64,000 bases of DNA from Boesenbergia rotunda (lineage: Eukaryota > Streptophyta > Magnoliopsida > Zingiberales > Zingiberaceae). Positions 21,426 through 32,650 of this stretch are shown here, piece after piece. Made by a program: the position numbers and the translations under genes. The notes beneath the pieces are model-generated. The model had not been told where the DNA came from. It did no database searches and was given only the letters and a program-made list of their open reading frames with translations. The stretch lies in NCBI GenBank assembly GCA_024364735.1, contig JAGFNQ010002309.1:62001-126000 (forward strand). The letters run 5' to 3'. Positions within the stretch are counted from its first letter, which is position 1. Each line of letters opens with the position of its first letter.

Positions 21426-21504
21426 CCTCTTGAATAATTGTCTACTCAGATTCTTAGCTTGCCACTCGGCGGCTGGAAGGAAGTTTTGAGATCAAAAGTG
21501 ATTG
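21426..21504 (+). pseudogene. Tat-lineage pol relic, part 2 (archaeal-type RNase H)
   Basis: After the CGAGG duplication the frame reads IVYSDS, a stop, then LATRRLEGSFEI. This is the motif that follows NNEAEYEALL in the Tat archaeal-type RNase H. It therefore continues part 1 and shows that the LTR element inserted within this domain. Confidence 0.8.
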
Positions 21505-21866
21505 CACTATAAGAAGAATTGGCTTCAACAACACTGAAAAGACAACAATTTTGTGAAAAAATCATTATTTCTTACTATTTAACAATGGGGTTTGTTAAAA
21601 TTATTGTCTTTTCCATGTTGTTGAAGAGTCAACGCGATTGGTCTTTGGAAAATCATTGATTTTTATGATGCTATGACAATAGTCGTTGAAAACCATTATC
21701 TATTTTGCGGTACAACAATAGGTTTAATAACCGTTGTTGTTTCCTTGTTGTTATATAGTATATCTTATATTAACTTATGTTTTGTTCTTCATAGCTTCGT
21801 TGTGGATTCACATTTTTTTCCTTTGTCACCATCACTTCACGTTTTCCCTGAGCTTTGCCAAAACCC
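21505..21866 (+). mobile_element. Partial CACTA-like element end
   Basis: Starts CACTATAAGAAGAATTGG, close to the plant CACTA terminal consensus (CACTACAAGAAAA). Several subterminal gttgtt/aacaac inverted words follow, including aataaccgttgttgt near 21730. The opposite terminus was not found, so the extent is uncertain. The end at 21866 is only where a Harbinger-like insert begins. Confidence 0.5.
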
Positions 21867-21869
21867 TAA

Positions 21870-22691
21870 GGGTGTGTTTGGTTGGGGGTTATCCTTGATA
21901 ACCTTGGTTATCCATCCAAGGTTATCAACAAAAATCTTGTTTGGTTTAGATAATCAACGATTCCCAAGTAATGATCGATGCTCGACACATCAGCAAAAGG
22001 GGCATGCAACCCAGAATTGGAAAACCTTAGGAAAGTATGTTTTTCTTGATTCCGGGGTTATGAAACTTATCTTTCCAAAATTATCCTCCAATATTTACTT
22101 TAGCAAAAGAGACATTATTCGCGGACGACCACTGGCAATGACGGTGGGCGACCACCGCCGGCGGCCGGCGACCGGTGCCGGCGATCGACGACCGACACCG
22201 ACGATTGACGACCGACACCGACGATTGAGACAGGCGCCAGCGACCGCTGACGGCCGACGACCGGCAATGACAGCGGACGACCATTATTCGCGGCCGACGA
22301 CCGACAACGATGGCCAGGGACCACCACCGACGACCGACCATCATTCACGGCCGACCATTATTCACGATCGACAATCGACAACGACAGCCGGCGACCACCG
22401 CCTGCGGCTGACGACCAAGGGTACGAATATGTATATAATATCATCTTACTTTTTTATTTTAAATTTATAAGCATATAATATTATTATACTTAAATTTAAC
22501 TAAAGGGTAATACGGTAAAATATTATATTATGTCATAGACTATTACCTTCAAACAAACAAGATTTTATTTGATAACTGAAATTGAACCAAACAACTTCAG
22601 GTTATGTTTCATTCCCCATTACCTTGGTTATGCTATTACTTGGTAATCACATAACTAAGGCTATATCTGATAACTTGAACCAAACACACCC
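21870..22691. mobile_element. Harbinger/Tourist-like element (about 0.8 kb)
   Basis: Terminal inverted repeats GGGTGTGTTTGGTT and AACCAAACACACCC, flanked by TAA on both sides (21867-21869, 22692-22694), the target of PIF/Harbinger elements. The subterminal parts share ggttat and accttggttat words. No transposase is present. The centre is occupied by a GC-rich minisatellite unlike the AT-rich ends. An apparent 265-residue open frame over this region is a by-product of the minisatellite. Confidence 0.85.
22115..22425. repeat. GC-rich minisatellite (gacgaccgacaccgac-type units)
   Basis: Degenerate units of about 15-18 bp built on cgacgaccgac/cggcgacc, with local exact repetition near 22190-22225. 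Confidence 0.85.
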
Positions 22692-22694
22692 TAA

Positions 22695-22783
22695 GTGGAA
22701 AAACTCCATTCTCACTTTCCCCCTCTTCGCCAAAATCCTAAGCGCCTAAATGCTGCCTCTCATTTGCATTTTCCCTCCCTCTC
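22695..22783. other. Short unassigned segment
   Basis: Pyrimidine-rich sequence between the Harbinger-like element and the solo LTR. It continues after the LTR at 25221-25350. It may be part of the CACTA-like element or unidentified host DNA. Confidence 0.3.
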
Positions 22784-25215
22784 TGTCATGCCCTAAGAGG
22801 CCCATGTTTGTTTGAAAATCGAGCAGCATCTCCCCTGTACGATGAACAATCAGAAGCATTTTATACATCACTCTCAACAATATATATAATACATCCACAC
22901 TCGGCTAGCATTTACACAATCATAATAGTAAGAAATAAAGATAAGCAACCACGTAGTTATATAATATGTCTAATAAATAATAAGCATAATAAGTAAATCT
23001 TTGTAAACTAAAAGCAGTAAATCAAAAGTCCAATGAAAATAAATAAATACCCAAATGTACGGAAATTAACAACTAAAAATACTCAAGTGGAAACTGACAA
23101 GTGGAACCTCTCCTAGCGGTACGAGTCGCAGCTATCAACTACCTGAAACAAAAATAAAGGCAAGGAGTGGTGAGTCCGGATGGACTCTGCAGATATAAGA
23201 ATAGATAAATGCATAGTATATAAAAAGGATAAAACTTGCATCTAGAATCAAAAGTATACAGTATCTGGAATAAAGGATATAAATCAAATGCATCTGTACG
23301 AATAAACATACCTGAAAATTAATGTAATATGAAGGGGTATACTGCCAAGCAAATCCAGATCATATAATAAATGCAAATCGTAACCGAATATGCATGTCAA
23401 TCAAATGCAGCAATCATAGCTTAAACAGATATAACAAACACGAGCAAATGCACAATGTATAATATGCATATGATGCAATGACCTGCTTTATATACACACT
23501 AACTACCACTACACTGGGTAGGTCAGGTGGACAAGATACAAGAGCCAAAAATTTATGGCTACGTAGAGAAACCATAATACCTGTGACTATGTATGAAAAG
23601 TTATAATACTTGTGACTATAAAACCCGAAAAATACCTGTGGGGACCCCTAATACCTAGGGATATCATCTGTTTGCACACAACTCTAACTGAGCGTGGCAC
23701 AATAAAAAATATGACCGATGACCCAACTCAACCACAAGTGAGCTAGTAGTTGTCAGCATGCAAACAATGGTATGGTGCATGTCACTAATATGCACAACCT
23801 TAATCAAACAAAATCATGCGATCAATACGATACACATGCGTTCAATTAATACCAAAACATGCAACTAATCTACTGGGTAAAATATATCAAATATCAACCA
23901 AATCCTAGATAGGTTAAATGATAATTTTACAGTATACGCGTACAAATAATACTCTTTAAATTAGAAATCAAGAGTTGAGACTATATAACTGAATATTTTG
24001 GATCACTACTCAAAGGTTAAACAAGAATAAGTATCAAGAAGGAAAATAAACAGGATAAATTTAAGATAAATCAACCTACTCACATAATAAAATACCCATG
24101 CATTTAAGATAAATGATTCTACAGAAATCAAGTTAAGAAGTACACGCCTTTATCGTAGGTCATTCCAAATTGTCTTCAAGTCCAGGGCTATGTCTTAAGC
24201 TCGAATCCTACATATCAAGGATACGAAAACAAAACTAAGGATCTACAAATCAATGTATCATCCTTGTAATTAATTAATTGACTTATTAATTAATTAATCA
24301 ACTCATTAATTAATTCATAACTCAACTAATCCATTGCATTTGCTTACGTAAGAGTTAAGTCCACTTTAACCCTAATTAGTCCAATTAGCCAATACATATG
24401 CACAAATCAATTCCAACCTACTCAGATAACTTCTTGAATTGCATGAATAGATAATAAGGTGGAAGATTCATTACCCTAGGCCTCTTCTTCCTGGCAGTAT
24501 AGTGAAACACCATAGGTAGCGGTGAGGCGACACCGGCGACTGATTAGTGGTTGTGGACGCCCAACACAGGGGAGGAGATGCAGTAGCAAGCACATCACAC
24601 TTTGAGCTTGTGGTGTCTGATCGTTGGGGGAAGAAGGTCAACAACCACCGACGCAGCGATGTGAGAGGAAGTAAAGGTGGTGCACGCGAGAGAGAGAAAT
24701 CTGAGTAAAGGGAATGATGATTGACACCGACGGTGGTGCTCCCAGCGCTCGAACAAAGACGGGAGTAAGACGAGCTACGACATCAGTCAAGTGGTGAGAG
24801 GTCAGGGACGAAGGATGCACGACGATCGACATGGGAGAGGCGATAGAGTTGCGGCTCCGATGATCGCCGACGCCCCGGCCGTTGCGAACGAGAGGAGGTG
24901 GATTGAGTAACACCGTCGGAGAGGCGAGGAGAAAGGGTGGTTCGGGAAGAATGGGAAGAATCAGGCGAATGGGAAGGGTTGGTCGAACGCTTAACCCTTG
25001 TAAAGAAATGTTTTTATAAGTAAATTCTGAAAATTAACTTCTCCTCGTTTAATTAGGTTATTTGAAAAAACAAGTTTTTCACTTGCTCATTTTCCCCATA
25101 AACTCCCTAAAAGCTCCAAAAAAAAAAATACCGAAAATTTTCCAAAAATTCCCATAAAATTCTACAAGATTATTTCCTATTTTAACCTTTAGAATTTTAT
25201 TTGCTATATTTTACA
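22784..25215 (-). mobile_element. Solo LTR, Ty3/gypsy type, 2.4 kb
   Basis: TGTCATGCCC...TATTTTACA with a perfect CTCTC duplication (22779-22783, 25216-25220). No internal region. The minus strand shares a block (ttcaggtagttgatagc near 23150; acaggggagatgctg near 22835) with the partial LTR at 59406-60665, so they are the same family. Confidence 0.85.
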
Positions 25216-25220
25216 CTCTC

Positions 25221-25350
25221 CTTCGCATTTTCCCTCACACTGCTGGACATATTCGTCGAGTCCCTCTCTTGCCAAACATCTCAGCTGAAGATCCCTATCC
25301 ATAGAGGTCTAAGGTGCTCGTTATTCCCTCTCCATAGTTTCCACTGATTT
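25221..25350. other. Unassigned segment
   Basis: Continuation of the sequence interrupted by the solo LTR. No coding or repeat signal recognised. Confidence 0.3.
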
Positions 25351-25825
25351 TGTTGGTGATCGTGCAGTCCACAAGAGGGAGTGAATTGCCCCTGTAAATA
25401 AAACTCTATGTTTTGTCTTGCTTAAATAAAGATGGAGGTTAGTTACCACAAATAAATAACATAAGCAAAAACAAATAAATGGCAAAAGGTAGAGGCACAA
25501 ACAGTTACTTAGTTTGCAACTAGGAAGGTTGCTAATTCAAGGCAAAACTAAGCTTAATCTCCAGATCGAACTCCTTGGGGCGGAGAAGCCTCTTACACAC
25601 ACTAAAACTCAGGAAGACAGAGAAAACTAAATTAAAATTCATGTACAATGCAATTTCTGTTTGGAACTAAGTTCTAGAAGCCTATTTATAACCCTAGTCA
25701 AGTCTATCCGAATGTTGACGTGGCCCAACTCAGGCGCTCGAGAGCTTAGGAACGCCTGACACGTGGCTTTAGAGTTATTCTCTTCGCAACATTCGCAAAC
25801 GGCTAGATGTGGAAAAAAACACTTC
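25351..25825 (-). repeat. Partial copia-type LTR, inverted relative to 59102-59405
   Basis: The minus strand ends ...GACTGCACGATCACCAACA at 25351 and carries TATAAATAGG (25682-25690). Upstream lies a GGCGTTCC...GAGCGCC inverted pair (25731-25760). Its last 300 bp resembles, in the opposite orientation, the fragment on the far side of element D. Confidence 0.65.
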
Positions 25826-28800
25826 TGTTGGTGTCGGAAGCACCAGATCGAACCTTGTTTTGATAAGTGGCAAAGGGTTCAAGTTAAGTTGGTATGGTGT
25901 ACTGATGAAGTTATTGAGATTGCTGGAAAGTCCTAGGTAAGCTAGGCAAGAAGTCTTGAACTGCAGGGTTGAGCATGAAGTCCTGGTCTGGGATCGGGCA
26001 ACGAAGACTTGGCGAGTGAAGCAGTCCACGAAGACTTGGTCGAGGGGGACTAAGCAGAAGACTATGCCGATCGGGGATCGCGGACAGGAGTCGAGACGGG
26101 TTGAGGTGGAACATCGTCGAGTTCCGAGTTCTCGGAGGCCGAGTAAAAGTCCAACCGGAGGTTTCGGGTGGTAACAGGTAAACTTTCCTAAGAGGAGTAG
26201 GTAAGGATGCGTTCCTTAGTGAGGGAACAATAGGCATCGGTCCGACCTAGGGTTTTGAGTGAAACCTAAAAGTCAGGACCAAGACAACACTGGTTGTAAT
26301 TCATATATGTCTTAATTCTATATTTTATTATTGTATGTTTGGAACTGACCCTTGTTGCAGCTAAAAAGAGAAAGCAGTTGACTTGGGCGCTTGAATAGGA
26401 CTCAGGCTCCTGAGAGCTAGCAGCGGGTGACTAAGCTGGCACAACGATCTGGCTTACGTGGCGAGTGCTGAGTGGAGGATCCACGTCGGCACTCAGGCGC
26501 GTAAAAGGGACTCAGGCACCTAGCTAGGATATAGTTTAACTGAATAGCGGATAGAGTTTCCGCCTGTTACGCTGTAGTGAGGGCGCCTGAAAGGCCATTC
26601 AGACGTCTGAGTAAGTACTATAAAAAGGGGTCGTGTCACGCCCCGAGACCCAGGAGCCGCTGATCCAATATAAAATCGGACAGCACCTCCCCTGTCCGGC
26701 GGACAATTTACACATACATACAATCTACATAACAATCCACGCAATATATATTTGCACAACCACGCAGTTTAAAGGGCCACAGGCCTCAGATATAAGCAGA
26801 AACAACAGTTATATGATTATAACTATCGAAAAACCAAATCCGAACTCACCTGAGCTGCCAGGGGGCAGGAACAAAACCAAAATCAATCGAAGTCCAACAT
26901 AGGACTCAAAAGTACAATACCATCAAATAAAACGTGCATACATGTTCAAATCAAAATAGCGGAAGCATAGTAAATACTACAGGGTCCATAAATGAAACAA
27001 TGAAAAGTCAAAACCAAAGAGAGCTCCGCTGGAGCTGGGGACTGGCGGCTCGGGATCTCCTCGCAGACATCAACCTGAAATAAACATATATGGCAACGGG
27101 GTGAGTCCATAGCTCAGCGAATACCCAACAGATATGCATAGAAGGTTATACCAACAATAAGAGTTCAGCTACTACAGTCTCATAGCAATAGTAGGGAAAG
27201 ACTAGTACTGAACATACCGAAGTAGATATATACCTGAATCCATCTAACCTATACAGAGGGTAAGAAATACCAAAAGAAGACAAATAGGCATATAGTCTCA
27301 GATAACAAGTCTCCATTATATGCGATGTCAAACAAGTGCAGCAAATAAGTGCAGCAAACAATGCACGATGCAAAGTATGCACATGGTGCAATGACATGTG
27401 TCACCCCTGACACCAGACAGAATCATCGTACACCTGTCATAGGGACGTCTGAAAAGGTAGGGCTCTGACAACTGTACACCCTGCCATCACTGCTCCTGAG
27501 TGACCGGGTGGCCAGGATGCTGGTGGAGACTCCGCTCCGACCCCAAGAAATGGGGGAGTCAAGCTCTCATCTCCTCGTGGCTCAGTACGAGAAGGGATCC
27601 CTGCTTGCTACCACGCCCGCGCTCACCCTCCTCATAGTGGCCGGACGGAGCAATACAGGGCAAATGCACACATCTACAGTAACCACTAACCCATGAGTGG
27701 CCGTGTGTGCATATCATGTACCGGAAGACGATTAGGCTCAACCACAAGGGAGTCGCTGATCGCCGGCATGCAATGCAAGGATGGTGTATGATAGATACAC
27801 ATACCTCCCTCCCAAGTCCTCAGTATACTAAATCTCAGTATGAAATCCTATAACAGGAAATACAGGTAACCTACAAGGTATACTGACCAGAAAACTACCC
27901 ATCCCTCAAGGTCAAATGCAGGAGACGCTACCACGAGCTCTAGCATACCAATAGATATGACAATACCTGGGACTGTATGAAACTAACAGCAGAATAACTC
28001 AGGGATAAACAACAAGTATCCAGAACAGACATAATAAGCACGGATAAACAACAAATATCCAGAATAGGCATAATAACCAGGGATAACCAACCAATATCCA
28101 GAATAGGCCTAATAACCAGGGATAGCGTATAATCTTACTGCTATCTATAACAGACTATGCATAATCACATGACAATATCAAAAGAGATAAGTCAAAGGGT
28201 ACCCGCCTCCGAAAGTGTATAAATCCATATCAAACCGGAAGAACCACCCGTCCGATATAATCCAATCAAGCTCCTGTATCAAGGATTGTATTTAATTAGC
28301 TATTATACAAATACAACAAGCTAATTAATCCCTAATTCGTTTTAGGGTTAACCTAATTCGTCCTTTTCCGTTTAATTACCTCTAATTAAATGAAAGGTTC
28401 CTAATTACTCATCGTAATTTAACATTAGGTTTATTTCCAATTCAACCTCATCAAGATCACTAAGTGTATAACACACCAATCATGCCAATTCCCCATTAAT
28501 TGACACCAATCAATTATTGCTAACCTAAACACCAATTGTATCAAGGTAAGGCTCCAATTCCAATCCCCATGGTCTCTCCCATATTAAGCTCTCGGTCAGG
28601 GAACACTATGAACAAGACCTCCCTAACATCTGAACACAACAATCTACTGATCAACAACCAATAGCATAGATTCAAATCCGTCAGTCTAATACAAATTCAC
28701 CGAGCTTACCTTAAGAAGCTCACAGTAGGGATTTTCTACTGCTCCACCCCAGCAATGTTCCAATCAATCGGAAATCTTACAGAACATCTCCTACACACGA

Positions 28801-29970
28801 ATTGGAGCTCGATATCCCAGCAATATTTGGAGCTCGAGTGAGGAAGCCCACACCAGCGGGACCTAGGAGATCGTAGAAAGCATCCATGGCATTCTGTTCA
28901 GTTTCTATTCCAAACCACGCATACATCATAAACCAAAACCTAGCTCCTTATCAAGGGAAGGAACCTTACCAGAATCCGGCCAATCTCGCTGCTCAAATCT
29001 GGCCACAGAAACGATCCTCAATCAGTCGGATAGATGATGTCCGACGTCGGATCTCAGCAGAGAGCAGAAGGTGGAGCAAAGCAAGAGAAAGGGGCGGCGC
29101 CGCAACTCGGGTACGTGAGTTGTGGGAAGAAGAGGAATCGCCGACCTTGAGCTTTCCGGCTTCGTGTGGAGAAGAAGGGTCGCCGGGCAAGGGAGAAGAG
29201 GAGAGGTCGTCGGCTTTGGCTTCGCTGCGCTAGGGCACTGCGATTGGGCGTGGATGGAATGCGGCTGCCACACCTAGCCCTAGCCGGCTATTTAAGGGGC
29301 CCTTTTTGCATTTTGGTCCAACCCAGTTTCGTCTAATTACAAGATCACCCCTAGGGTTCAAACTTGATTACAAGTTAGTCCTTATAATTGTTTGTTCAAT
29401 TTCATTTTGGTTCCTAAGTTTGTCTCCAAGGACTTGGAAACCTCGAAACCTATCTGGTAATCCTCCGAAAATTACCGAGACCTAGTAAAAAGTGTCGGAT
29501 TCAACAGGTCGAGTGCAGCAGTTCATTTCAACAATTCGAAGACTACAATCAATTTCTTCTTCTGTGTGCTGCGCGACCGATGTTCCAATAAATGTTGAAA
29601 CGCCGTCCGACTCTCCGAACGAAGATCTTCCTTTCATTCAGAAGTCGGTATAATTATTTTTCTTTTATTGCACACTTTAGTTCTGTAATTTGTAATATTC
29701 TTGAGATTATTAGTATTGCACACTTTGTAAACGATCAAGGATCATGAGCTTTGCAGTAGGAGCCGGTCAAGACTCTGAAGCAAGTAAAATCAACCTAAGT
29801 TAGCGATCGTGCAGTATTTTATTTTCCGCTACTTCCTATCTCTCTCTAACTCCGATGCTTACTCTAACCTTAAGTTTCCATTGTGTACTCTATCATCGTT
29901 AAGTTTTAAAATTTAAAGTTTTGTTAAGCGATATTCACCACCCCCTGTATCGCTCAATCTTGATCCTACA
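25826..29970 (+). repeat. 5' LTR of D, interrupted by a solo LTR
   Basis: TGTTGGTGTCGG...GATCCTACA; 1257 bp once the insert and one duplication are removed. TATA box tataaaaa at 26619-26626 with a GGCGCCTGA inverted pair just upstream. The 3' LTR is 1165 bp, so it has indels relative to this copy. Confidence 0.88.
26634..29516 (-). mobile_element. Solo LTR, Ty3/gypsy type, 2.9 kb, in D's 5' LTR
   Basis: TGTCACGCCC...GATTCAACA with a GGTCG duplication (26629-26633, 29517-29521). No internal coding region. It lies only a few bases after D's TATA box. Related in style to the solo LTR at 22784-25215 (acctcccctgtccgg near 26690, gagtccatagctcagcg near 27104). Confidence 0.88.
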
Positions 29971-29972
29971 AT

Positions 29973-29984
29973 TGGTATCAGAGC
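29973..29984 (+). promoter_or_regulatory. Primer binding site of D
   Basis: TGGTATCAGAGC two bases after the LTR end. Confidence 0.88.
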
Positions 29985-30159
29985 GAGGGCTGCTCAATTT
30001 TGGTGAAATCACCACTTGAGCACTTTTCACATTTTCCGTAGTTTTTTTTAAAAGGGGCAATTTTGCCATCTTACTGAAGGTTTCTTCATCGTGTTTTTTT
30101 AACTCGAGAACGGTGCAATCACTACTCAAGCGCATTTCTTTTTATCTCGCCCCCTCTCT

Positions 30160-31713
30160 TCTCTAGGGAAGACTTCGGGTATTGGAAGAGCCAGATGGAA
30201 GTCCACCTGAAAACTCAAGTGGACATGTGGATAATAATCTAAACCGGATTCAACCTTCCAAGAGACGAGCAAGGGGTGGTACTGAGCTACGACAAATGGG
30301 ATGTTGTTGCCAAAAAGAGAATCGAAGCTACATACTTTCCAATGCAGACTTACAAAGGAGGAGCTTAACCGCGTCAGCCTCTTCAGTAGTGCCAAAGAAC
30401 ACTGGAACAAGCTGATCGAACTTCACGAAGGGACCTTCGACACTAAGGTGAGCCATCGGGATCTATTGTTAAATAAGATTTATAATCTAAAAATGCAGGA
30501 CAGAGAAACTACTTCCCAACTACACACTCAGATTTAAGAAATCATGAACGGACTCCACATCATCCGGCACAAGATCGAGAATAGGGACTTAATCAGGTAT
30601 ACGTTAAATTCATTCCCTAGAAACTCGCTGTGGGCATCTATGATTGATGCTTACAAAGTTTCTAAGGATCTTTCAAATATAAAATTAGATGAATTATTTG
30701 CTAAATTCAAATTGCATGAGCAGATTAACGATTCACTTGTAGAGAAAGGTGTGGCTTTGATTGCAGATATAACCAAGAAAAAGGCATCGGAACCAGAATC
30801 AGATTCTGACTCGAAATTCATAGAGGAAGAGCTGACGAAGCTTGTGAACGTCATCCGGAAGCTGTTCAGAGCTCGGAAGGCTCAGAAGATGGGACAACCA
30901 AAGGATGATCCAGCTGAACCAAAAAACAAGGCGGGTCTCACCTGTTATGAGTGTGGGAAGAAAGGGCACTTCAAGTCCGAATGCCCGAATGCAAAAGAGA
31001 CAAAGAAGCAACGGAAGAAGAAGACATTGTAAGCAATCTAGGACGAGTCGTCTTCGGAATCGGACGAGGAGAACCAACGCACTCCAACCTCCTCAACTTA
31101 ACAGCTAAAACGAGATCGACATCGACTCCGAATCGGATGTAGAAACGGAGCACGGAACCATCTCACTGTTGAAAACAAGTCGACTTAAGGTAACGGGTTT
31201 CTGCGAATCGGAGCTTTACAAATTGTTTTCTTATCTCGCAAGCTAGCTAAGTTCAATGACCGGGTCAGGTCTCTCTGAGAGGAGATAAAACTCCTTAAGG
31301 GAGAGACCAGCTCGAGTCCTTTGACCGAGCAAGTTTAGGAATAAATCTCAACTCAAGTCCAAAGACTTGAAGAAGAGAATTCCTCCCTGAAAGCTCAAGT
31401 TAAAGAACTCAGAGCAAATTTGGAACAATTTACCCTAGGTTCCAAGAATCTTGATATGATTCTTCGAAAACAGAAATCTGTTCTAAATCGATCTGAAATT
31501 GGGTTAAATACAATTCGCGAGTTAGGTCCTACTTTTCAGTAATTAACCGCCCTAACACCCGAGTCCAAGCATGAGTCCCCAAACTAAGCTTGACTAATCA
31601 AGCCGGACCAAATCAATATTGGATTCCCAAGGATCATATTTATTACTTAGATAGACCATATCGAGGATATGATCCAGGGGGAGCTAATAAAAAGACTATT
31701 TATGTGGTTAGAT
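30160..31713 (+). pseudogene. Gag relic of D (SIRE-type)
   Basis: The N-terminus is lost or displaced. Recognisable gag starts with FGYWKSQMEVHLKTQVDMW near 30172, then a stop and frameshifts. The central capsid-like part is open at 30544-31032 and ends with the CCHC knuckle CYECGKKGHFKSEC near 30940. The C-terminal tail (NQAGPNQYWIPKD near 31590; PGGANKKTIYVVR up to about 31713) is conserved in element B. A TAA at 30535-30537 separates two in-frame pieces. Confidence 0.8.
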
Positions 31714-32650
31714 AGTTTTTTTTGATTGAATACCATACTTGATGCTTGTTTTTTTTTTTTTGAAAATTATCATGTTTAGGATTAGAAATGGTTAGTTAAG
31801 GACTAGATCTGATTGAAACTTACACAACCTAGTATTAGGGTGGGGCGAGCTGATAGTATGTTAGGAAAACCGTCTAGGGAATCAAGTAGGGGAAGACGTC
31901 TCCTATTTAGTCTTCTTAGTCCGGTGGAACTAGCCGAAGCTACCTCGCCACATTCTCGACTAGTTAGACCAAGATTTCTGAATGAGGAATTTAAAAATAC
32001 TATTTCTTTATGCGGCTTTGTCTAGGAATGGACCAATGAGGCTAAGGCTAAAGAAGACCCCTATGCCTCGCTAAAACCTGGAAGCCAAATATTAAAATTT
32101 ATTTTTAAATTACTAATTCTTAAATCTGAATCTAACTCAAGGCTCAATCATATCATAAACTTAACCTAATTTCAAGATAAAATTAAAAGCATTTCACAAA
32201 ACAAATAAGGATCTCTGTTTTGTCACTTAGAAATGAGTGAGATGGTTAGGATGAATAAAGTTAGATCAACCCAAATCCTGTTAATTTTTCCTCCTCACAA
32301 AAATTCTTTTTCAAATTTATCTTTATCTCTTTCAAAAATTCATTTTCAAATTTTTCTTAATCTTTTTCAAAAATTCATTTTCAAAAATTTGTTTTCAAAA
32401 TTTTCTCAATCTTTGTCAAAAGTTGGTCTTAAAAACCCTTCTTCAAATTTTTTTTTTCTTTCGTTCAATCTAGCTAATCAGATTAAACTCGTTAGACTGA
32501 ACTCTGTCTCACAAAATCAACATAGGCTTAACATGTTTGATCACTTAAATTGGTTGAGACAGATTAGGCAAGTGAAATTGAACAACCTATCCTGTACTTC
32601 TACTAAACTGGATCCAAACTAAGCCACTTTATGTGTAGGAACATAAAGAT
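31714..32650 (+). other. Gag-pol spacer of D
   Basis: About 0.9 kb between gag tail and protease. The block 31838-32092 (ggtggaactagccgaagctacc; cctcgctaaaacctggaagcc) is shared with B (39465-39715) and with the minus strand of A (52260-52010). The end carries ttatgtgtaggaacataaag just before the pol frame opens, also shared with B. Confidence 0.7.

Noticed and set aside
21673..22470. 265-residue open frame
   Set aside because: It crosses from the CACTA-like end into the Harbinger-like element and its minisatellite; the Arg/Asp/Thr-rich part merely reads the array. No domain.
24638..24913. 91-residue minus-strand frame
   Set aside because: Within the solo LTR 22784-25215, no domain, not expected to be coding.
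32233..32622. 129-residue frame in D's spacer
   Set aside because: Low-complexity Phe/Ser/Lys from AT-rich sequence; the equivalent region of B has no such frame.
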